Part shown: positions 57,094 to 64,000 of the stretch, piece after piece
Numbering within the stretch: the first letter of the stretch is position 1
How the letters are laid out: every line of letters begins with the position of its first letter
Translations under genes and position numbers: made by a program
The notes under the pieces: model-generated
The model's input: only the letters and a program-made list of their open reading frames with translations
Databases searched by the model: none
What the model was told of the DNA's origin: nothing
From: Stropharia rugosoannulata
Lineage: Eukaryota; Basidiomycota; Agaricomycetes; Agaricales; Strophariaceae
NCBI GenBank assembly: GCA_028532985.1
Contig: JANCIK010000003.1
Coordinates: forward strand, 2,800,001-2,864,000
Reading direction: 5' to 3'
DNA: 64,000 bases

Positions 57094-60000
57094 TCATGAC
57101 GCATTTGACGCTCGCTGTGTCCACTCGACGGCCCTCTCTTTGACCGCAGCTACACCGTCCTCATCCCCTAATCTCTTTTCCAGGTCAAGCCATTTCTTGA
57201 AGAAAGACCTATTGAGGGTGTGAAATCAAAATCAATTATGGCATCGGAAAGATTAAACATACTTTGCTTTATGGCTCGTCATTTTCAGGGCTAGCACGCG
57301 GTCAAACAAGTTTCTACAATGTTACGTTTACGACTATCTCTTGAAAATAAAAGATAAATTCTCGTACCTTAAGCTCTGGATATTGCTCTGGCCAGCTTCC
57401 ATGTCCATATATATCGACCACATATCCCATCGCTTGGGATGTGAGTCGATGATACCTTCGAATAAGGTCTTTCCACGTTCTGCGTCACCGTACTTGTACT
57501 CGAGTTGAGCAAATCTCGATATCGTTTTTAAGTCTGATAATTTATCAGTCAGTAAAATAATGGGAATCGACTAAAAGAATCCGTACGTTTGCGTTTCTCT
57601 AGACTCTGTAAACTGCGAGGTAACAATTTCCGAGCCTCCTCGACTTCGCCTCTTCTCAGTTGGAACTCGCCGAACAGTGTCCAGACTTTGGAGCTTTGCC
57701 CGAACTTTTTGCACGTCCGTTTGTATTGCTCTTCAGTTTTCTGTTGGGGATTAATCGTGAGCATGACCTGAGCGCATATAGAACTTACCTCTATTTTATC
57801 CGATTGGTCAAAGATTGCCGCCAACCTAAGATGAACCGTCTTGGAGTCATTAGCCCGCGCAGCTTCTTTGAATACGGCATCAAGAGTTTCGTCGGTTCCG
57901 TACACATTCTCCAAGTTCAACAAGGCTATCCAGACATTCAGACGTTCCTTCTCTTCGCGGAAGTTGATAGTTTTGATGGCGCGCCGAGCAATTTCGCGTG
58001 CTTTGTCGACCTCTGAAAGCGGCAGTTGGAAGGACATGTACTGTATCCAGAGATACGAGGAATTGGGAGAACCGAGAAGAAGACGCTCAAAATCAGCATT
58101 GGATTCAGGCGTCTTGTTGTGCATATCAGCCGTTAAATCATGCTCGATTTGCTTCTTCTTTCGCTTCTTCTTGCTTAGTTGACCAACATCCTCGTCATCA
58201 TCGGATGACTCAAAGTCATCGGCTGATTCGTGTGTTTCACCAGACCAGTGGAAACCTCCTGAGAGTGAAAGACTGGGTATTGAATAGGCAACAGAGGTCT
58301 GGGCTTTGGCAGTGGTGGGTTTACTGACACGATATTCAATTTGAGCCTGATCAACATCAACATCCATCTCTTCATCAGTATCGTCACCCTGCGACGCCAT
58401 GTCTTCGGACTCGTCTTCTTCAACGTCGTCTTCATCATCCTCGTCCCCCGCATCAGAGGCTGTAGGATCATCAGAATTTTCCGCTGCACTTTGACTGCCT
58501 TGCCCATCGAAGTCCTCGTCTTGCTCTTCTTCCATTTCTTCTTTAGAGAAATGAGAGGGTTTGAGACTGAAAGATATGCGTTTGTTATCAACTCCCAAGA
58601 CGACAGCTTTGACGCGATCTCCTTCCCGGAACCCACGAAGTGCGGCAGAGACATCGGATGTAGCGTTGTCTGAAAGCTTTAAAAATTATATGTAAATATC
58701 TGCGATTGGTTCATTAAAAACCGGTGCTTACCTCCGACTTGTGGCAGAGACCACTGAGCTTTGAGTTCTCCAGCTGAATAAAGAGACCGTAATCTTCGAT
58801 CCTTTTGACAATTCCGCCAACTTTCATACCCTCTTTCAAGTCACTGAGCGTAATGCCACCAGCCGGCTTTCTCTGAGATGCTTCTGTAGATCTTAAAGAC
58901 ATCTCGACCTTCTTATTGGAAGCATCGACACTAGGATTGGTAATGAAAATCTCTGCTACACACAAAGATGTATTATCGTACCTGATGACACGGCCTTTGA
59001 CCAATTGATGTGTAGTGAACCTGTTTTGCCAATCCTTGACGTACTAACCACAGAAAGTTAGAATCAAATATGTTAATGGCCTTGGAAAACATACATCGTC
59101 AAATAATTCTCTAATTTGCACTCGAGCATCCACGTCGCGGCCGATGGTCACAAACAAACCGTGCTCGACTACATTTTTCACGAATCCCCTGATGGGCTCA
59201 CCAACGTTGATAGCAGATATATCGCTTATTTCCCTGTCAGTGACCTTGTGCTCTTGTTCGGGGTGCATTCTCGAAGAGCGGGTAGAAAGTGTTAACTGCC
59301 TCTTGCTTTGGTCAATTCCAACAATAACTGCCTTGACCAAAGTGTCGATAGCCGGTAATGCAGCGCCGTCTTCAAAGGTATCCGACAGGTCGGTGAGATG
59401 AAGTATGCCTCCAATATGGGCGGTGATTTTCACCAACGCGCCTTGGTGAGTATGTCTTACAACACGACCTCCGATTAGTTGTCCGATAGTCACTGACTCC
59501 ATAGTAATGGTATTGCCCTTGGGCAGCGCGCCTGCTTTTGACTTCGGCTTATTAGCAACGATGATAATCGACTTCTCAGGATTACGTGTAACAACGACAA
59601 GCTCCTCTAGCTTTTCGCCAACTTTGAGTACAACACGCAACTGAGGAACGGAAAGGTTCCTGTGGTTGGCAAGATTTTTGAGAGAGAGTAAAGCTTTGAC
59701 GCGAGACTGTTGTAGAGTGAGGACGACATTGTCCTTGTGGACTTCCACGACAGTTCCTGCTACGGTATCGCCAATTTCGATAGAGCTGATGTCAGTGACA
59801 ACATCGAAGTTAGCTGACGCTTTCTTGATGCTTGCTGTGATACGTCCATCTTCCACAGCGAGGATCCTAACCTTCACCACTTTGCCTATTGAAAAGGAGT
59901 CTTGAAGTTGACCTTTGGGGGTATCACTAATGACAAAATAAACAATAGTCTTGATCTGACAATGTAGATAAATACCTCGATTCACCGGCAGTTACCATGG

Positions 60001-62232
60001 CCTTCATATTGTTGAAGAATTCAACGAGAAGATGTTTATCATATACTCTGAAAATCACAGCATGGGTAACCAAACCCGGTACAGCGTCTTCATGTCTGGA
60101 GATAATAGGTAGAGTAGATTCTAGCAAAGTTTTCTTAGCAGTGAGAGATATACGCTTCCTATCCGAGTCAACGATCAACACCTGGAATCACAAGTCAATG
60201 AATGTGCACAAAAAGAGTAGAAGTTAACGAACCCGGCACTTGATAGCAGCACCTTCTTTAAACCTCTTTGAGGGGTGCTTGAGCAAAATGTCCGCGTAGT
60301 GATTTGGCCACACTACACCATCGATACCGCCACTCAACGAAACAAAGAGCCCGGTCGGGGTGAGTTTCTTAATGGTCCCCTTCATAATTTCACCGACTTC
60401 AACATCGTTTACTTGCAGATATTTTTGCTCGATGACGGATGGTTTCATGGAAAGTTGGAGCAGGCCATCAAATGCGAAATATCCTGTCACACGCGCACGA
60501 TGGATAGAACCAACTTTCCAAGGACCCGCTGACAATAGAGAAGGGACATGGTCGTCAGAGGTATGCGATATCTTTACAATTTACAATATGAGTGTCTCGA
60601 AAAATATTTTCAATTTGAAAAAGTACTCACATGTACAAAGCCCTCAACCCCAGGATTGACCTCCACGATCACACCACGGTCTGAATCAAGCTTCAACACC
60701 TTGGCACCATCAATTATGGTTCCAATGGGATAGACTTCCGGCAGAATTTTTGCAATATTTTCAACAGACGCCAGACAAGGGGTAAGCTTAACAATGTGTT
60801 CTGCTAATGACAGTGCAAACTTTGGAGGTGCTGAGGAGTAGTCATACAGTAGTCTGGCTTTGAGTTTTTTACCGAGCTTATATGCTTTCGGATCATGGCC
60901 AAGGTGGAACTCGTCTATTGTACCATCGAAAAACCCAAGGACCTGAACATTTAGTCCATTAGGCTGGACAGAGGTTACAAGTGCTTGAACAAGAGTTCCA
61001 GGAAGTACTGATGACACCGAAGAAATTTCGCTAAGCTAAAAACATAGGATGAGCACACTTAACAACAGAGCAGAAGACAAACATACACAGGACGTGGCAA
61101 ATACTGTAGGATCTATGCTAACAGTACAGGTTCGCCCATTGGAAGATATGCTGGTAATCGAAACATCAACCAAGGCAGATATATGTAGTTTTGCATCTTC
61201 ATTTTGCCTCGCTGCCGCAACAGCTTTGAATGACAAAAAGCCGGAAATATCTGCAATTCCAAAGTCCAGGATGTAACCGTGGTCTTCTTTACTTTTTACT
61301 GCGGCAGTTAACGTCTACATTCATATATGATTTAGAATCCAGTTTGAGATTTGCGAGAGCTTACGAATCCGGCTTTCAGGTCGGTTTTGTGCACCCCAGT
61401 GTTTACACGCTCAGGTAACAGGGAGAGCTCCACTCGTCGGCTGGCTTTGCTGATTTCGTCTCTCGACTTACCGATGCCAGACATGTCGGTGGCTCCTGGT
61501 GAATGGACAGCAACAACGACGGCCCGTACGTACTGTCCAACGCTAAAGATTTCGCTGAGATCAGGAATCTCTTCCTTTCCTGAACCTTCTTCATTTTCCT
61601 CGTCGTCTTCAGCTTCTGATTCCTGAGACTCTGCATCTATGCGCTCGAGCAATTCTGTAAACTGGCTGGAAATATTTGTGATAGGCACATGGGCGAACAG
61701 TTGATTGGGCAGGGACACGATGAGAGCCAGAGGAAGAATGGACACAATTTGTCCGAATATTTTCATCCCAATAGTCAAGCGCTTTGAGGATGTTAGGGGA
61801 CTGTACAAAGAGAAGATGTTAGAGCACACACTTTGTAGTTCAGATGTTCGATCCTGATTCTTTCAATGGCTTCAGAAGATTTTGAACCCGTCGCTTTTCC
61901 TTCCGCCTTGTCTGATTTGTGTTTCCTTTTCTTGACCTTCTTCTCAGCTGAAGCATCCTGTTAACGACGATGTAGTATGTGAGATAATAAACCTATTATC
62001 GAGATACGGAGACGGTTACCTCGAATAGTTCTGCATTAGCCTCCTTTACTGCTTCGGCTCTCAGAGTTTTCACTTCTAATGGAGTGAAGGAGGTTCCTCC
62101 GCCTCGCGGAAAGTCCACATCTGCGGTTAATAGGGAGGTGGTAGGTTGCGCCGGCTTTGAATGGATGTCCGTACGGGACTTTTTGGGCTTGCTGTGCGCC
62201 GACGACTCCTCAAGTGCACGCTTTACAGCCAT
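57094..62232 (-). CDS. RRP5: RRP5, S1-repeat and HAT/TPR ribosome biogenesis factor
   Basis: Nucleolar pre-rRNA processing factor needed for both 40S and 60S assembly. The basic N-terminus MAVKRALEESSAHSKPKKSR starts at 62232. Multiple S1 RNA-binding repeats follow, each with the G(x)hh.G.V...GhhV pattern: GMKIFGQIVSILPLALIVSL, GTLVQALVTSVQPNGLNVQV, GEIMKGTIKKLTPTGLFVSL, GDTVAGTVVEVHKDNVVLTL, IGGRVVRHTHQGALVKI and GMKVGGIVKRIEDYGLFIQL. An acidic linker (58,360-58,560) precedes the C-terminal HAT/TPR repeats: FERLLLGSPNSSYLWIQYMS, ERLNVWIALLNLENVYGTDE and WDMWSIYMDMEAG. The protein ends VEWTQRASNAS with TGA at 57094. About 1,480 residues, somewhat shorter than the yeast protein (about 1,730). 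It is divergent from PRP11. Confidence 0.93.
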
Positions 62233-62449
62233 AAGTAGATATAGTGTGAGGAGGGAACGGAAGGGGGTAAAGGGATGAAAAAAGCGGGAGGTGAGGTTGC
62301 CTATACGGTGACCTTGCAGAATTTTTGAAGGGATCGGGTCATAGATCTTGATTATGTAATCTACGCTTCAGCCAGTCCGTGTAGGCGCTTGCTCCCCAAC
62401 TTCACTCACGACTCTGTAAACCTCTTTGCTTGTATCGCCCGTATCCCCC
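62233..62449. promoter_or_regulatory. Divergent promoter (RRP5 / PRP11)
   Basis: 217 bp between the starts of a ribosome biogenesis gene and a spliceosome gene. No specific site named. Confidence 0.5.
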
Positions 62450-63341
62450 ATGGGTAAGTCATTTCCCTTGCTCTCCCACTCTTTTATACCACTAACTCGT
62501 GTACCCTCTGCCAGATTACCAGGTCAGTACCGTCTGTTGCGTCACACTCTTTGATATATTCATCAGCGAATTACTTTCAGAATCGAGTTGGTTCAAAGTT
62601 CGGTGGTGGAGGTGTTGCAGGAGCCTCAGAAACCAATGTTGATCGTCGGGAACGTCTGCGCAAGCTCGCGCTGGAGACCATCGACCTTGCAAAGGTGCGT
62701 ATTGTCAGTACTGTAGGACAGCTCGCGTCACGTATCCTTCCTGGAAATCTAGGACCCCTACATACTGCGCAACCACTTGGGCTCACTCGAATGTCGATTG
62801 TGTCTAACACTACACACCAACGAAGGGTCTTACCTTGCGCATACTCAAGGCAAAAAGCATCAGACGAACCTTGCCCGCCGTGCTGCCCGCGATGCTAAAG
62901 ACACGCAGCTGATGATTGCGCCCACGCAAACCAACATACAGAGGAAGGTTTTCCTGAAAATTGGTCGACCTGGGTACCGAGTAACGAAGGTCCGGGACAG
63001 AGATACGGGCAAAGAGGGCATGATGGTGCAAGTGCACCTTCCTCAAATAAAGGAAGGTGTCATTCCTCGCCGGAGGTTTATGAGCGCCTGGGAGCAAAAG
63101 AGAGAACCCCCCAACAAAGCCTATCAGTACCTCATTGTGAGTATTTGCCAGTCTGTGGGATCTGTTAATCTGAGTCTTTCACGCTCAGGTGGCGGCAGAG
63201 CCATACGAAACAATTGCCTTCCGGATACCCGCACGCGAGATCGAAGACGAAGCCGATGATGCTGGCTACTGGAATTGGTCTCATTGGGATCCTGACACAA
63301 AGCAATACAGCTTCCAGTTTATGTTTAGACTAAACTACTAA
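62450..63341 (+). CDS. PRP11: PRP11/SF3A2, U2 snRNP splicing factor 3a subunit 2
   Basis: Zinc-finger subunit of SF3a, which helps U2 snRNP engage the branch site. Exon 1 codes only ATG G (62450-62453); exon 2 is an 8-nt microexon (62515-62522); together with the start of exon 3 (62581) they give MDYQNRVGSKFGGGG, matching the MDFQ/MDYQ start of the family. Then ERLRKLALETIDLAK, the matrin-type finger ECRLCLTLHTNEGSYLAH and TQGKKHQTNLARRAA, KIGRPGYRVTKVRD, PRRRFMSAWEQKREPPNKAY, and VAAEPYETIAFRIPAREIED to FMFRLNY at 63341. About 230 residues; as in yeast there is no long Pro-rich tail of the animal type. All core parts are intact. Confidence 0.95.
62515..62522 (+). other. 8-nt microexon in PRP11/SF3A2
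   Basis: ATTACCAG between CTGCCAG and GTCAGTAC. With G of exon 1 it codes Asp-Tyr-Gln, residues 2-4. Flanking introns are 61 nt (62454-62514) and 58 nt (62523-62580). Confidence 0.88.
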
Positions 63342-63722
63342 TCTGTATGTAATAGTACTGCACCTCTTCTTTTTCTTTGATTTTTTATGTTGATTGGTCG
63401 TCTAAATATTATGTGTACTCGCTTTACATGTCATGTTTACAAATCTACCCAACTGGATATTGCCCAAGAAAATTGGCCAGAGTATGAACGGTCCATGAAG
63501 GTATACAGAAATTACACAAATTATGCGGATAAAAAAGTATGACGTCTAGTACAAATGATGTGCAAAGCCGAAAGCGATGATAGGGAGTGTAAATATGCGA
63601 TAGACATAGACGTACAGAATGAATGAAGAGGTTTGTCGCGTGATATGCATAATGTTCATGAGGATGAGGCAGGGATAAATACAAATATAAGAGCTGCAAA
63701 GTCGAAAATCAGCCAGTGCGAT
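63342..63722. other. Convergent intergenic region
   Basis: 381 bp, AT-rich, holding the PRP11 3' UTR and that of the next gene. No gene or RNA seen. Confidence 0.45.
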
Positions 63723-64000
63723 TTAGAGATCAGTCCTGCGCTTGCTCAGAACTTTCTTCGGACTCTTCTCTGTTTTTGAGCGAGAAAGGGATCCAGGTTT
63801 AGAGAAAGCACTCGATGAATCATATCCTACCACAGGCGGTGCAAAGGAAACAGTAGCAATTCTCGCAGGAGGCGGTGGGATCTGCACTGAGGTTGGAGGC
63901 ACAATACTGACTCTCTTTTTCAGTTTACGACCGGTCTGTATATGCGCTTCGAGAGCCGGAGGCTTCGTGTCCACCACTGGGTGCACATTATGTACCACAG
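63723..64000 (-). CDS. Unrecognised protein, C-terminal fragment (5' part beyond window)
   Basis: The frame is open from the window edge to the stop at 63723 and gives 91-92 residues: VVHNVHPVVDTKPPALEAHI, then KRVSIVPPTSVQIPPPPARI, FSKPGSLSRSKTEKSPKK and the end RRTDL. Composition is Pro/Ser/Lys-rich and probably disordered, with a basic end that could be a nuclear signal. I recognise no domain; the functional part presumably lies beyond 64000. Confidence 0.5.
   Translation of the reverse strand, partial: VVHNVHPVVDTKPPALEAHIQTGRKLKKRVSIVPPTSVQIPPPPARIATVSFAPPVVGYDSSSAFSKPGSLSRSKTEKSPKKVLSKRRTDL

Noticed and set aside
1..64000. tRNA, rRNA, snRNA, CRISPR or retrotransposon remnants
   Set aside because: No B-box-like tRNA arm in a foldable context, no direct-repeat array, no reverse transcriptase or integrase motif and no long terminal repeats were seen by eye; a short RNA could still be missed without covariance search.

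Overview
The window is nuclear DNA from a filamentous basidiomycete, most likely an Agaricomycete. Genes are dense and alternate between strands. Introns are numerous and short (mostly 48-75 nt) with GT-AG borders. The proteins read like agaricomycete orthologues, with housekeeping genes (RPB2, RRP5, LSG1, PRP11/SF3A2, RIC1, SNX4, REV7, ATP11, LIP2) beside accessory ones (a cytochrome P450 and two PIF1-type helicases). I see no transposon, rRNA, tRNA or CRISPR array. The species cannot be named from sequence alone.

Layout. 0-3.4 kb: 3' part of the sterol C-22 desaturase ERG5, converging on a second P450. 3.9-6.9 kb: F-BAR-like/RhoGAP protein. 7.1-11.6 kb: two tandem PIF1-like helicases sharing intron positions. 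12.2-16.0 kb: RIC1, the Golgi Ypt6/Rab6 exchange-factor subunit. 16.5-24.3 kb: an organelle-related stretch with UPS1/PRELI, a peroxisomal ABCD half-transporter, ATP11, the octanoyltransferase LIP2 and an LEA-like repeat protein. 25.0-30.4 kb: glycogenin and, divergently, an ABC1/ADCK2-family mitochondrial kinase-like protein. 30.9-38.8 kb: a beta-lactamase-fold serine hydrolase, the Pol zeta subunit REV7, sorting nexin SNX4 and the seven-TM Golgi protein PTM1. 38.8-43.0 kb: RPB2. 44.1-51.5 kb: S-formylglutathione hydrolase, a CHK2/Rad53-like FHA kinase, the 60S export GTPase LSG1 and a small unrecognised C2H2 protein. 51.9-63.3 kb: the kelch/coiled-coil polarity protein TEA1, the pre-rRNA factor RRP5 and the U2 snRNP protein PRP11/SF3A2. 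The window ends inside an unrecognised minus-strand gene.

There is no operon-like logic, but several pairs are very compact: divergent starts 122-131 bp apart (glycogenin/ADCK2-like, SNX4/PTM1) and convergent stops only 47 bp apart (ATP11/LIP2, REV7/SNX4).

The most unusual signal is splicing. Rebuilding the exons by hand gives two introns that keep the reading frame only if read as AT-AC with a U2-like ATAAGT donor (PTM1 and LSG1). A third has an ATGAGT donor (AT-AG, in the ABCD transporter). Two are GC-AG, and two genes carry 8-nt microexons: one encodes the D-L-K of a kinase HRDLK catalytic loop, the other residues 2-4 of PRP11. Two glycogenin introns are stop-free multiples of three. Ordinary gene callers would break or truncate most of these genes. 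All product names come from recognising motifs by eye; no database search was run.
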